Positions 8,666 through 17,021 are shown, counted from the stretch's first letter. The stretch is DNA of 64,000 bases from Glutamicibacter sp002979865 (GCF_050030965.1 NZ_CP188297.1:3472001-3536000); one strand, 5' to 3'. Notes: generated by a model not told the origin, from the sequence alone. A program made the numbers and translations.

Positions 8666-9439
8666 ATGAGCAACCACAGCTTCGTCATCGACGCCCAGCA
8701 GGGCCGGGACGCATCGGTCGGGGACATTCTTGAACTGGATGGCTCCGAAGCGCACCACGCGGTCACCGTTAAACGGGTCTCCGCGGGCGAGCACCTGGAC
8801 CTGCTGGATGGCAAGGGGCTGCGCCTGACTGTGGAGGTCATCGGCACCGCCAAGGACCTGCTGAGCGTGAAGGTCCTGCGCCGTGCCGAGGAAGCTGTCA
8901 GCGATCACCCGGTCACCCTGGTCCAGGCGCTGTCCAAGGGGGATCGCGACCTGCAAGCTGTCGAGTCCGGCGTGGAACTGGGCGTGCTGTCGGTACGCCC
9001 CTGGCAGGCCGACCGCTCGATCGTGCGCTGGAACGCGGCCAAGGTCGACAAGGCCATGGCCAAGTGGCGCGCCCAGGTGCGCTCGGCGCAGAAGCAGTCG
9101 CGCCGCGCCTATGAGCCGGAGGTGCTGGACCCGCTGGGTTCCAAGGAACTGGCCAAGGCCATCGCGGCCGATTCCGCAAATGGCGCGCTGGTTCTGGTTC
9201 TGCACGAGCAGGCCGCGGACTCGGTGGCCCGGCATGTGCAGTCGTGGCTCGCCGATGCGCGGGCCGGCCAGGAGGTCATCATGATCGTCGGGCCAGAAGG
9301 AGGCATCTCCGAAACGGAGCTGCAGTCCTTCGTCGATGCCGGCGCCCAACCAGCCCTGCTGGGCCAGCATGTGCTGCGTGCCTCGACCGCAGGCCCCGCG
9401 GCCCTGGTCTTGATCCGCCATTTGATCGGCGAAATCTAG
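8666..9439 (+). CDS. rsmE: 16S rRNA m3U1498 methyltransferase RsmE
   Basis: SPOUT-class methyltransferase that modifies U1498 of 16S rRNA. It has 257 residues. The N-terminal PUA-like part includes GSEAHHAVTVKRV (about residues 28-40), and the SAM-binding knot has IMIVGPEGGISETEL followed by LGQHVLRASTAGPAAL near the C-terminus. Its ATG is 2 nt past the dnaJ stop, so it belongs to the hrcA-dnaJ-rsmE operon. The HIT-family gene often found next is absent; a 54-nt palindrome follows. Confidence 0.95.
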   Translation: MSNHSFVIDAQQGRDASVGDILELDGSEAHHAVTVKRVSAGEHLDLLDGKGLRLTVEVIGTAKDLLSVKVLRRAEEAVSDHPVTLVQALSKGDRDLQAVESGVELGVLSVRPWQADRSIVRWNAAKVDKAMAKWRAQVRSAQKQSRRAYEPEVLDPLGSKELAKAIAADSANGALVLVLHEQAADSVARHVQSWLADARAGQEVIMIVGPEGGISETELQSFVDAGAQPALLGQHVLRASTAGPAALVLIRHLIGEI

Positions 9440-9464
9440 ATTCCAGAATTCCGGTTAGCAGGTG

Positions 9465-9518
9465 AATTGCTCCGCAGATCCCGGCAGGCATATGCCTGCC
9501 GGGATCTGCGGAGCAATT
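9465..9518 (+). terminator. 54-nt perfect palindrome, terminator of rsmE operon
   Basis: Perfect self-complementarity about a centre at 9491/9492: 27 bp with no mismatch, from AATTGCTCCGCAG to CTGCGGAGCAATT, with CATATG at the centre. It starts 25 nt past the rsmE stop. It could terminate transcripts from both sides, though only a short T run (TTTC) follows. As DNA it could extrude as a cruciform. Confidence 0.75.
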
Positions 9519-9770
9519 TCGTCTCCGGCCGGCGCAACGGGTTCGAGCCGAGAAAAGGCCTCGGGACGGGGAACGCGAAGCCGCTGCGGGTCAGATCCGC
9601 GAATGCGGCAGCCGATCGGATAAGGACGCTGTCCTAGGCAACGGCACTGGAAATCCTGCCAGCAGGCCAAGAATGCTCAGCCGCCACCAGTTCAGGAGCT
9701 GGCCCGGACAACGGGCGCCCAGGTTCATGTCCAGGACTTCCGGCAGGGGGCTGCAGCGCTGGATGCTGCG
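9519..9770. other. Gene-free stretch between palindrome and GerMN gene
   Basis: About 250 bp, G+C-rich. I see no reading frame, RNA gene or repeat that I can support. GGGTTCGAGCC at 9539-9549 resembles a tRNA T-arm but no acceptor or anticodon arm surrounds it. Confidence 0.5.
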
Positions 9771-10697
9771 TTACTCGACGCGGAAGTCGCTGGTGACCTT
9801 GCCGACCAGATGGTCCGATCCGGTCTCAACGCCCCAGAAAGTCAGCCGGTATGAGCCGGCACGCAGATCGGTGGTCAGGGTGAATGAACCGTCGGCATTG
9901 ATCTGCCCGGGGTTGACCTGCTTCTGAGCGGTCATCACCGTGAGCTTGCCGTCGGCGTCCTTGCGCTGCAAGGAGTAGAAGGTGCCGATGTCGAACTGGG
10001 TGGTTCGGCCGTTAATCTTGATCGAGCCATCCGCCAAGGTCTTGTTGAACTGCGGATCGATGATCCAGATCGGTGCAATGAACGCCGCATCGCGCTCGTA
10101 GACATCCTTGAGCCGGAAACCGTCGAAGACTGTGGCATTTGCCTGGCCATCAACCAGGATGCGGACCGTTGCGGGAAGCTCGCCCACGACCAGTCCAGCG
10201 CTGGCGGCAGCTGCCGTAGCGGTGAAGACCAATTGCTGGATGGCGCGCTCCGACAGGCCCTGGTCGAGATTGGCGCTGAAGACCTTGGCCGGCAGATCCA
10301 AGGTGATGACATTCGCATTATTGATTGAAACCCCGATTTCATCGGTGGGCTTCAAATGGGTATAGCGTTTCGGCTTCATCGGGTCGGCTGAGAGCAGCGT
10401 CCAGATCGCGTCGCCGATGGGTTCCTGATGGCGGGTGTCCTCGATGTACTCGCGGTACAGGAACACGCCGGTATCGGTGTTTTCCAGCCAGTAGATGGGC
10501 AGGCTAGCCGCGATGCCGACATCCTCGCCAGCGTCGGTGGCGTTCGGCAGGTTCAGCGATTCAGCCACGGCGGTCGATGGCATCTCATAGGAGCTCTCGC
10601 GATTCGTCAGACCGCATCCTGCGGCGACGACGAGAGCGGCAGTGATTCCCAAAACGCCGAATCGGCGTGGAATCTTCCGCAAGATCCTTGATTGCAC
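9771..10697 (-). CDS. GerMN-domain lipoprotein
   Basis: A 308-residue predicted lipoprotein. Counting from the GTG at 10697, the N-terminus has a basic region (RILRKIPRR), a hydrophobic core and a lipobox ending VAAGC. The mature part contains a GerMN-like module: VISLDLPAKVF-type strand (here VITLDLPAKVFSANLDQGLS), followed by IQQLVFTATAAA, then TVRILVDGQ. The C-terminal 100 residues contain a beta-rich domain with GSYRLTFWG. GerMN domains occur in sporulation protein GerM and in mycobacterial LpqB; the role here is unknown. The frame is open upstream to 10862, but the signal peptide argues for the later start. It is divergent from phoH. Confidence 0.75.
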   Translation of the reverse strand: MQSRILRKIPRRFGVLGITAALVVAAGCGLTNRESSYEMPSTAVAESLNLPNATDAGEDVGIAASLPIYWLENTDTGVFLYREYIEDTRHQEPIGDAIWTLLSADPMKPKRYTHLKPTDEIGVSINNANVITLDLPAKVFSANLDQGLSERAIQQLVFTATAAAASAGLVVGELPATVRILVDGQANATVFDGFRLKDVYERDAAFIAPIWIIDPQFNKTLADGSIKINGRTTQFDIGTFYSLQRKDADGKLTVMTAQKQVNPGQINADGSFTLTTDLRAGSYRLTFWGVETGSDHLVGKVTSDFRVE

Positions 10698-10991
10698 TGC
10701 GTACCAATCCGTGGTGATTTTAGCTGTTGCGGCTCCTGGCCGTATTGGAACCGCTCTCAAGCTTGCCATATCAGAAGCGGCTAACTGCAGAAAAATGGCC
10801 CAACCTACTAATCCGTAACCAAATCTATATGTTCGCCACTTGCCCCGATTAGCATCATTCAAGACTACTTTCAGGTTCTACTGCTTACGCTGAGACCTGA
10901 ATTTTCTCCGGATTGGCCTGCGACTCGATAGAATGGCAAGCAGGACAAATCACGATCACCACCAAGCTCGCAAAGGGGCGCCGCGCACTGC

Positions 10992-12020
10992 ATGCAGGTT
11001 GAACAGAATAAGGCGACAGCGGAGAACGGATCCGCATCGCTCACCATCAGTTTCGATACAGCTGAGCTCATGATTGCCACCCTCGGTCCCAATGACGAGC
11101 TCTTGCGTATTCTCTCCGGCGCCTACCCGCAGGTGAGCTTCCGCCCCAACGGCCAATCCCTGGCTCTGGTAGGTGAACCGCAGCAAGTTCGCAAGGCCCA
11201 GCGCGTCACCGAAGAAGCCCGTTCGCTGGCTACTCGCGGCTCGCGCATGAGCGCCGAAACGATCGAGCAGATCATCAAGATGCTCAGCACCGGCAATCCG
11301 GATGCACCCACCGACGTCCTGGGCCTGAAGATCCTCTCGGGGCGCGGACGTTCCATCCGCCCCAAGACCGTGAACCAGAAGAGCTATGTCGACGCCATAG
11401 AGGATTCGACAATTACTTTCGGCATTGGCCCAGCCGGTACCGGCAAGACCTTCCTGGCCATGGCCATGGCCGTCGCCGCCTTGCAGGACAAGCAGGTCAA
11501 CCGCATCATCCTGACCCGGCCTGCCGTTGAGGCAGGGGAGAAGCTGGGCTTCCTGCCGGGCTCGTTGACCGAGAAGATCGACCCGTACCTGCGCCCGCTC
11601 TACGATGCCTTGCACGACATGATCAATCCGGAAACCATTCCGCAATTGCTCGAAGCCGGAACCATTGAGGTCGCTCCGCTGGCCTATATGCGTGGACGCA
11701 CCCTCAATGACGCCTTCGTGATCCTGGACGAAGCGCAGAACACCACCAGTGAACAGATGAAGATGTTCCTGACCCGCCTGGGATTCGGTTCCAAGATGGT
11801 AGTGACGGGGGATGTCACCCAGGTGGATCTGCCCAACAATGCGACCTCCGGGTTGCGCATGGCCAGCGATGTCCTTGAAGGCATCGACGACATCAGCATC
11901 TGCCGACTCGACTCTTCGGATGTGGTTCGCCACCGCCTGATTGCCGACATCGTTACTGCTTACGACCGTTGGGATGACACCCGACGCAAAGACCACAACC
12001 GGGGACGCCGCAGCAAATGA
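10992..12020 (+). CDS. phoH: PhoH-like ATPase
   Basis: Cytoplasmic P-loop ATPase of the PhoH family, linked in bacteria to RNA handling and often encoded with YbeY. It has 342 residues. The N-terminal 110 residues resemble a KH-like/nucleic-acid binding module. Walker A GPAGTGKT is at residues 146-153 and Walker B VILDEAQN near 238-245, with GFGSKMVVTGDVTQVDLP as the conserved sensor segment. The ATG start has AAAGGGG upstream at a rather long spacing. The stop overlaps the ybeY start (ATGA). Confidence 0.95.
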   Translation: MQVEQNKATAENGSASLTISFDTAELMIATLGPNDELLRILSGAYPQVSFRPNGQSLALVGEPQQVRKAQRVTEEARSLATRGSRMSAETIEQIIKMLSTGNPDAPTDVLGLKILSGRGRSIRPKTVNQKSYVDAIEDSTITFGIGPAGTGKTFLAMAMAVAALQDKQVNRIILTRPAVEAGEKLGFLPGSLTEKIDPYLRPLYDALHDMINPETIPQLLEAGTIEVAPLAYMRGRTLNDAFVILDEAQNTTSEQMKMFLTRLGFGSKMVVTGDVTQVDLPNNATSGLRMASDVLEGIDDISICRLDSSDVVRHRLIADIVTAYDRWDDTRRKDHNRGRRSK

Positions 12021-12490
12021 GCATTGAAGTAAATAACGAAACCGAATACGACGTCGATCTCAAGGATGTCAACGCCTTGGCAGAATCGGTGTTGCGGGCA
12101 ATGTTCCTGCACCCGGAAACCGAAGTATCGATCGTTTTCATCGACGAGGATGCCATGAGCGCCCTGCACGTCGAGTGGATGGACCTCGAAGGCCCCACCG
12201 ATGTGATGAGCTTCCCGATGGATGAGCTGCGCCCCGGAACTGCCGGTGCGCCGGGGGAGAGCGGCATCCTTGGCGACATCGTCATCTGCCCTGCCGTCGC
12301 CGAAGCACAGGCCAAGGCCGGGGGCCACAGCACCCACGATGAAATCCTGTTGCTGACCACCCACGGCCTGCTGCACCTCATGGGTTTCGACCACATGGAG
12401 CCAGCAGAAAAGGAAGAGATGTTTGCGCTGCAGCGTCAGCTCCTAGAGAGCTACACCGGCCGCCCCGCGCCAAAGGAAACGGTGGAATAA
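12017..12490 (+). CDS. ybeY: Endoribonuclease YbeY
   Basis: Zinc-dependent single-strand RNase that takes part in 16S rRNA 3' maturation and 70S quality control. It has 157 residues. The signature HGLLHLMGFDH supplies the three zinc-binding histidines; PTDVMSFPMDE and LGDIVICP are also family motifs. The ATG overlaps the phoH stop by 4 nt (translational coupling), and the gene is followed within 5 nt by a CNNM-type gene. phoH-ybeY-CNNM-era is a widely conserved order. Confidence 0.96.
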   Translation: MSIEVNNETEYDVDLKDVNALAESVLRAMFLHPETEVSIVFIDEDAMSALHVEWMDLEGPTDVMSFPMDELRPGTAGAPGESGILGDIVICPAVAEAQAKAGGHSTHDEILLLTTHGLLHLMGFDHMEPAEKEEMFALQRQLLESYTGRPAPKETVE

Positions 12491-12494
12491 CCCC

Positions 12495-13781
12495 GTGGAA
12501 ATAATTTTGCTGATTCTCGCCCTTGTTTTCATGGCCTTCTCGGCCGTGCTGACTGCCGCAGACTCAGCCTTCTACGCATTATCACGGCACGCTGCTGAAC
12601 GCCTGCGCGCCGAGTCCAATTCCAAATCGCTGTCGGCAATTCTGGATGAAACAGAAACCCACGCCCAGGCAGTGAAGTTCTGGCGGATCTGGTTCGAGAC
12701 CGCTTCCGCTGTCGCTGTAGCCCTGCTCGTTTCGCAGTGGATCGAGAATGTGTGGCTGATCGGCATGATCTCCACTATTGCGATGGCCGCCCTGGGATTC
12801 GTCCTGGTCAGCGTGTCGCCACGTCGCTACGGGCGTTCCAACGCCCAGAACGTCGTGCAGTCCACCGCCACCCTGGTCCGCTTCCTGCGCCTGGTTCTCG
12901 GACCCATCACCACGTGGTTGGCATCCATCGCCAAGGCGCTGAGCCCCGGCGGCGTGGATGGAGACGGCTACCTGGGCAAGGAACGACTGCGTGATCTGGT
13001 GGATCGCGCCTCCGAAGGCGAAGACCTGGATGAGGAATCGGCCGAACTGATCTCCTCGGTGATCGACTTGGAGGAGACCAGCGTTCGTTCGGTGATGGTG
13101 CCGCGCACCGACATGGTGGTGCTGGATGCGGATCATTCCTTCCACAGCGCCATGGACCTGTTCATCGCCTCGGGCTTCTCCCGCATCCCGCTGATCGGCG
13201 AGGACACCGATGATATCCAGGGCATCATCTACCTCAAGGACCTGATCCGCGAGATCCACGGCCTGCAGCAGGCCCGGACCCTGGCCGAATTGGCGCGCAA
13301 GGTCCGCTTTGTTCCCGAATCGAAGTCGGCAGCAGAGCTGATGCAGGAACTGCAGCAGGAATCCATCCACCTGGCCATCGTCATCGACGAGTACGGAGGC
13401 ACCGCGGGCCTGGTGACCCTGGAAGACCTGCTTGAGGAAATCGTTGGCGAAATCGATGACGAGTATGATCGTTCGAGGGCCGAATTGATCCAGAACCCTG
13501 ACGGGTCGATTTTCGCCGTGGCGGCGGCATCCATTGACGATATTGCCGACCACTTCGACATGCACATCGAGGAAGAGGACGTCGACACCGTCGGCGGCCT
13601 GCTCTCCAAGGCCTTGGAATCGGTGCCGGTACTCGGTTCCACCGCTGAAGTGCACGGCCTGCGCCTGACCGTGGTGGCCCTCGCGGGCCGCCGCAACCGT
13701 ATCGGCAAAATCCATGTAGAGCGTCTGGAAATAGATGCATCCGACCATATTGAGAACGACGAGGATTCCTCACATGAGTGA
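12495..13781 (+). CDS. CNNM/CorC-type membrane protein (hemolysin-like family)
   Basis: A 428-residue membrane protein. A DUF21/CNNM transmembrane domain covers about residues 1-150 (start MEIILLILALVFMAFSAVLTAADSAF split across the first helix). A CBS pair covers about 195-325 (TSVRSVMVPRTDMVVLDAD, then LAIVIDEYGGTAGLVTLEDLL split here into shorter motifs VIDEYGGTAG and TLEDLLEEIVGEI). A CorC/HlyC domain follows. Relatives are implicated in Mg2+ or Co2+ transport; the name hemolysin is historical. The GTG start is 4 nt after ybeY; the last 8 nt overlap era. Confidence 0.92.
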   Translation: MEIILLILALVFMAFSAVLTAADSAFYALSRHAAERLRAESNSKSLSAILDETETHAQAVKFWRIWFETASAVAVALLVSQWIENVWLIGMISTIAMAALGFVLVSVSPRRYGRSNAQNVVQSTATLVRFLRLVLGPITTWLASIAKALSPGGVDGDGYLGKERLRDLVDRASEGEDLDEESAELISSVIDLEETSVRSVMVPRTDMVVLDADHSFHSAMDLFIASGFSRIPLIGEDTDDIQGIIYLKDLIREIHGLQQARTLAELARKVRFVPESKSAAELMQELQQESIHLAIVIDEYGGTAGLVTLEDLLEEIVGEIDDEYDRSRAELIQNPDGSIFAVAAASIDDIADHFDMHIEEEDVDTVGGLLSKALESVPVLGSTAEVHGLRLTVVALAGRRNRIGKIHVERLEIDASDHIENDEDSSHE

Positions 13782-14736
13782 AAACCACAACCTGCTTGCA
13801 TCCAGCGGATGGCCTGAGGGCTTCCGCTCCGGCTTCACCTCTTTCGTAGGCCGCCCGAATGCCGGCAAGTCCACCCTGACCAATGCGCTGGTGGGCCAGA
13901 AGGTGGCCATCACCTCGGCCAAGCCGCAGACTACCCGCCACACCATCCGCGGTATCGTGCACCGCGAGGATGCGCAGTTGATCCTGGTCGATACCCCGGG
14001 CCTGCACCGTCCGCGCACCTTGCTCGGCCAGCGCCTGAATGACCTGGTCGCCGACACCCTCTCCGAGGTGGACGCGATCGGCTTCTGCATCCCGGCCAAT
14101 GAGAAGATCGGCCCGGGCGACCGCTACATCGCCACGCAGCTGGCTCAGCTGCAGCGCAAGCCGATCATCGCCCTGGTCACCAAGGCTGACCTGGTGGACC
14201 GCGAACAGCTCGCGCAGCAGCTGGTTGCGGTGGCCGAGATGGGTACCCAGAACTTCGGCGAGAACGGCTTCGCCGCAATCGTTCCGGTCTCGGCTGTCAA
14301 GGAATTCCAGGTCGAAGAGGTGGCCAACGTGCTGGCAGAGCACCTGCCAGTGGGCCCGCCGCTGTACCCGGACGGCGAGCTGACCGACGAGCCGGAAGCC
14401 AAGATGGTTTCCGAGCTGATTCGCGAAGCCGCCCTTGAAGGCGTGCGCGACGAACTGCCGCACTCGCTGGCCGTCGTCGTCGAAGAGATGGTTCCCCGCG
14501 AAGGACGCAGCGAAAGCAATCCGCTGATCGACATCCACGTCTCGCTCTTCGTTGAGCGCTCCAGCCAGAAGGCCATCATCATTGGCCGTGGCGGTTCGCG
14601 CCTGCGCGAGGTCGGCACCAACGCCCGCCAGGGCATCGAGAAGCTGCTGGGCACCAAGGTCTACCTGGACCTGCACGTGAAGGTTGCCAAGGATTGGCAG
14701 CGCGACCCGAAGCAGCTTGGACGCCTCGGCTTCTAG
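13774..14736 (+). CDS. era: GTPase Era
   Basis: Essential GTPase that binds the 3' end of 16S rRNA in 30S assembly. It has 320 residues. G1 GRPNAGKST is at 26-34, G2 TTRHTI near 52, G3 DTPG near 76, G4 TKAD near 138, and the C-terminal KH domain has IIGRGGSRLREVGTNAR. The start ATG at 13774 overlaps the previous gene by 8 nt, consistent with coupled translation in the phoH-ybeY-CNNM-era operon. A strong hairpin at 14766-14806 ends the operon. Confidence 0.97.
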   Translation: MSENHNLLASSGWPEGFRSGFTSFVGRPNAGKSTLTNALVGQKVAITSAKPQTTRHTIRGIVHREDAQLILVDTPGLHRPRTLLGQRLNDLVADTLSEVDAIGFCIPANEKIGPGDRYIATQLAQLQRKPIIALVTKADLVDREQLAQQLVAVAEMGTQNFGENGFAAIVPVSAVKEFQVEEVANVLAEHLPVGPPLYPDGELTDEPEAKMVSELIREAALEGVRDELPHSLAVVVEEMVPREGRSESNPLIDIHVSLFVERSSQKAIIIGRGGSRLREVGTNARQGIEKLLGTKVYLDLHVKVAKDWQRDPKQLGRLGF

Positions 14737-14765
14737 GCTGCGCACCCCAGCGCTGGAAAATGCGT

Positions 14766-14806
14766 AGCTCGTCCCTCAAGACCAGACCGGTTTTGGGGGA
14801 CGAGCT
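14766..14806 (+). terminator. Terminator of the phoH-era operon
   Basis: An 18-bp stem (14766-14783 with 14789-14806) and 5-nt loop. Two pairs are G-U in the plus-strand RNA and would be mismatches in the minus-strand RNA, so it is tuned to plus-strand transcripts. There is no U tract. Confidence 0.75.
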
Positions 14807-14808
14807 GG

Positions 14809-14916
14809 TTAACCGGCTGCTTGGCCCGCACTCTGGATCTCCCGGGCCAGCCTTTCCGCGGGAGAAACGCCAGTACGCAGCCCATGGGTTCCAGCGCCGA
14901 TGCGGATCGTCTCCAT
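14809..14916 (-). CDS. Possible small protein (35 aa), unknown
   Basis: A short frame beginning METIRIGAGTHG and ending QSAGQAAG, preceded at a 7-nt spacing by a very good ribosome site (AGGGAGG). The composition looks protein-like (RTGVSPAERLAREI). The open frame extends upstream to 14994. I do not recognise a family. It sits between era and leuA on the opposite strand and ends at the era terminator. Support is only the ribosome site and composition. Confidence 0.35.
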   Translation of the reverse strand: METIRIGAGTHGLRTGVSPAERLAREIQSAGQAAG

Positions 14917-14981
14917 CCATGGACCTCCCTGGCGCTTAGCTCCATGAGTCCCATTGTTCGCCTGCTTGGGCATCCTGTCCG

Positions 14982-14999
14982 CCGCCTTGCGCAAGGCGG
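14982..14999. repeat. 18-nt perfect palindrome upstream of leuA promoter
   Basis: CCGCCTTGCGCAAGGCGG, fully self-complementary, about 60 bp before the leuA leader promoter. It could be a protein binding site or a weak hairpin. Confidence 0.5.
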
Positions 15000-15054
15000 A
15001 CGTCCACTATGTGACACGCAAGTGACATAAGTTTCACTTGCCTCCAAAGCGCGG

Positions 15055-15063
15055 TGCTATGCT
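15055..15063 (+). promoter_or_regulatory. Extended -10 promoter of leuA leader
   Basis: TGCTATGCT is an extended -10 (TGN-TANNNT). The expected transcription start, 7 nt past the box, is the G of the leader-peptide GTG at 15070, so the leader would be translated from a leaderless transcript. No convincing -35 at 16-18 bp. An inverted repeat AAGTGA-N8-TCACTT (15020-15039) lies just upstream. Confidence 0.5.
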
Positions 15064-15069
15064 CATTTC

Positions 15070-15126
15070 GTGCATTTCGAGCTTCTACTACTACTTAGCC
15101 GCTGCGAGGATCCAAAGGACCGCTAG
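15070..15126 (+). CDS. leuA leader peptide (leucine-rich)
   Basis: An 18-codon frame, GTG to TAG, encoding V/M-HFE, then five consecutive leucine codons (CTT CTA CTA CTA CTT, 15082-15096), then SRCEDPKDR. CTA and CTT are rare Leu codons in a genome that mostly uses CTG, as the neighbouring genes do. A stem that begins 2 nt past the Leu run follows. This is the arrangement of a leucine attenuator: scarce charged tRNA-Leu would stall the ribosome on the run and change folding ahead of leuA. Confidence 0.75.
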   Translation: MHFELLLLLSRCEDPKDR

Positions 15127-15213
15127 TGGTCTACAGGCCGACCCCTCGTCGCGGAGTAGCTCTTGTCTGGCCCCACAAACTAAGCACTAATTTTGTCTAG
15201 GGGACCCACAGAA
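15099..15213 (+). promoter_or_regulatory. Leucine-responsive attenuator region of leuA
   Basis: 15099-15109 (CCGCTGCGAGG) can pair with 15144-15154 (CCTCGTCGCGG) with one mismatch and one G-U; the left arm is inside the leader frame right after the Leu codons. Farther on, CCCCACAAA (15171-15179) can pair with TTTGT and GGGG (15192-15203, with a 3-nt bulge), and this second hairpin would cover the leuA ribosome site AGGGG. The first stem fits stall-controlled folding; the second suggests that translation start may also be controlled. Pairing was done by eye. Confidence 0.55.
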
Positions 15214-16953
15214 ATGCAGAACATGCAGAAATCTTCGAACATGCCAATCCACAAGTATGTTCCATTCCAGGATCAGATCGAGGTCAATCTGCCCGATCGC
15301 ACCTGGCCCGACAAGTACATCACCAAGGCCCCGCGCTGGTGCGCGGTCGACCTGCGAGATGGCAACCAGGCGCTGATCGATCCGATGAGCCCGGAGCGCA
15401 AGCACAAGATGTTCGACCTGCTGGTCGAACTGGGCTTCAAGGAAATCGAGGTCGGCTTCCCGTCGGCTTCGCAGACCGACTTCGACTTTGTCCGCCAGCT
15501 GATCGAGCGCGGCATTCCCGATGACGTGACCATCCAGGTGCTCACCCAGTCCCGCGAGCACCTGATCGAGCGCACCTACGAAGCGCTGGAGGGCGCCAAG
15601 CAGGCCATTGTCCACCTGTACAACTCCACCTCGATCCTGCAGCGCGAAGTCGTCTTCCGCCAGGACGAAGACGGCATCGTGGACATCGCCGTCCAGGGCG
15701 CCCGGTTGTGCAAGAAGTACGAAGAGCAGCTGACCGGCACCAAGATCACCTACGAGTACTCGCCAGAGTCCTACACCGGGACCGAGCTGGCCTTCGCCAA
15801 GCGCATTTCCGAGGCCGTAGCCGAGGTCCTGGAAGCGACCCCGGAGAACAAGATGATCCTGAACCTGCCGGCCACGGTGGAAATGGCTACCCCGAATGTG
15901 TACGCCGACTCCATCGAGTGGATGCACCGCAACCTGGCCAACCGCGATTCGATCATTCTCTCGCTGCACCCGCACAACGACCGCGGCACCGGAGTGGCCG
16001 CGGCCGAACTGGGCTACCTGGCCGGCGCCGACCGCATCGAAGGCTGCCTGTTCGGCAACGGCGAACGCACCGGCAACGTCGACCTGGTGACCTTGGGCAT
16101 GAACATGTTCGGCCAGGGCATCGACCCGCAGATCGATTTCTCGGACATGGACCACATCCGCCGCACCGTCGAGTACTGCAACCAGCTGCCAGTGGCTGAA
16201 CGCAGCCCGTACGGTGGAGATCTGGTCTTCACCGCCTTCTCCGGTTCGCACCAGGACGCAATCAAGAAGGGCCTGGAAGCGATGGAAGCCAAGGCTTCGG
16301 CTGAAGGCAAGGACATCAACGACCTGGTCTGGGCTGTTCCGTACCTGCCGATCGACCCGAAGGACATCGGCCGTTCCTACGAGGCCGTGATCCGCGTGAA
16401 CTCGCAGTCCGGCAAGGGCGGGGTTGCTTACCTGCTGAAGAACGACTACAACTTGGACCTGCCGCGCCGCGCGCAGATCGAGTTCTCCGGCGTCATCCAG
16501 CGCAAGACCGATACCGAGGGCGGCGAGATCTCCTCGCAGCGCATCTGGGACGTTTTCCAGGATGAGTACCTGCCGGTCAGCGAAGATTCGGGCATGAACC
16601 CCTGGGGCTACTACCAGATTGCTTCGGCGACCGCGGCTTCGGCGGAGGACGGAAGCTTCCGCCTGGATACCAAGCTGATCATCGACGGCGTGGCCCATGA
16701 GCGCAGTGCCCAGGGTAACGGTCCGGTCTCCGCGCTGGTCAAGCTGCTCAACGATGATGGCGTGGATCTGCGCGTGCTGGACTACTCCGAGCACGCCATG
16801 AGCGAAGGTGGCAACGCCCGTGCAGCCGCATTCGTCGAATGCGCCGTGGGCGATCGCATCCTGTGGGGCATTGGCCTGGACACCAACACCAACATTGCAG
16901 CACTGAAGGCCGTAGTTTCGGCCGTCAACCGCGCAATCCGCGACAGCAAGTAG
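15214..16953 (+). CDS. leuA: 2-isopropylmalate synthase
   Basis: First committed enzyme of leucine synthesis: acetyl-CoA plus 2-oxoisovalerate to 2-isopropylmalate. It has 579 residues. The TIM-barrel catalytic domain includes DLRDGNQAL (about 46-54) and the metal-binding HPHNDRGTGVA; GEISSQRIWDVFQDEY leads into the C-terminal LeuA dimer/regulatory domain that gives leucine feedback inhibition. The start ATG at 15214 has AGGGGACC 7 nt upstream. The gene stands alone behind a leucine leader peptide and is followed by a strong terminator. Confidence 0.97.
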   Translation: MQNMQKSSNMPIHKYVPFQDQIEVNLPDRTWPDKYITKAPRWCAVDLRDGNQALIDPMSPERKHKMFDLLVELGFKEIEVGFPSASQTDFDFVRQLIERGIPDDVTIQVLTQSREHLIERTYEALEGAKQAIVHLYNSTSILQREVVFRQDEDGIVDIAVQGARLCKKYEEQLTGTKITYEYSPESYTGTELAFAKRISEAVAEVLEATPENKMILNLPATVEMATPNVYADSIEWMHRNLANRDSIILSLHPHNDRGTGVAAAELGYLAGADRIEGCLFGNGERTGNVDLVTLGMNMFGQGIDPQIDFSDMDHIRRTVEYCNQLPVAERSPYGGDLVFTAFSGSHQDAIKKGLEAMEAKASAEGKDINDLVWAVPYLPIDPKDIGRSYEAVIRVNSQSGKGGVAYLLKNDYNLDLPRRAQIEFSGVIQRKTDTEGGEISSQRIWDVFQDEYLPVSEDSGMNPWGYYQIASATAASAEDGSFRLDTKLIIDGVAHERSAQGNGPVSALVKLLNDDGVDLRVLDYSEHAMSEGGNARAAAFVECAVGDRILWGIGLDTNTNIAALKAVVSAVNRAIRDSK

Positions 16954-16983
16954 GTCTGCGGCACCACCTCGTTGCCAGCTCGA

Positions 16984-17021
16984 CGCCACGGCCAGCCTCA
17001 CCACGCTGGCCGTGGCGTTTT
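16984..17021 (+). terminator. Terminator of leuA
   Basis: A perfect 13-bp stem (CGCCACGGCCAGC / GCTGGCCGTGGCG) with an 8-nt loop followed by TTTT, 30 nt past the leuA stop. Confidence 0.92.

Noticed and set aside
9539..9549. GGGTTCGAGCC, resembling a tRNA T-arm.
   Set aside because: No acceptor stem, anticodon arm or D-arm surrounds it.
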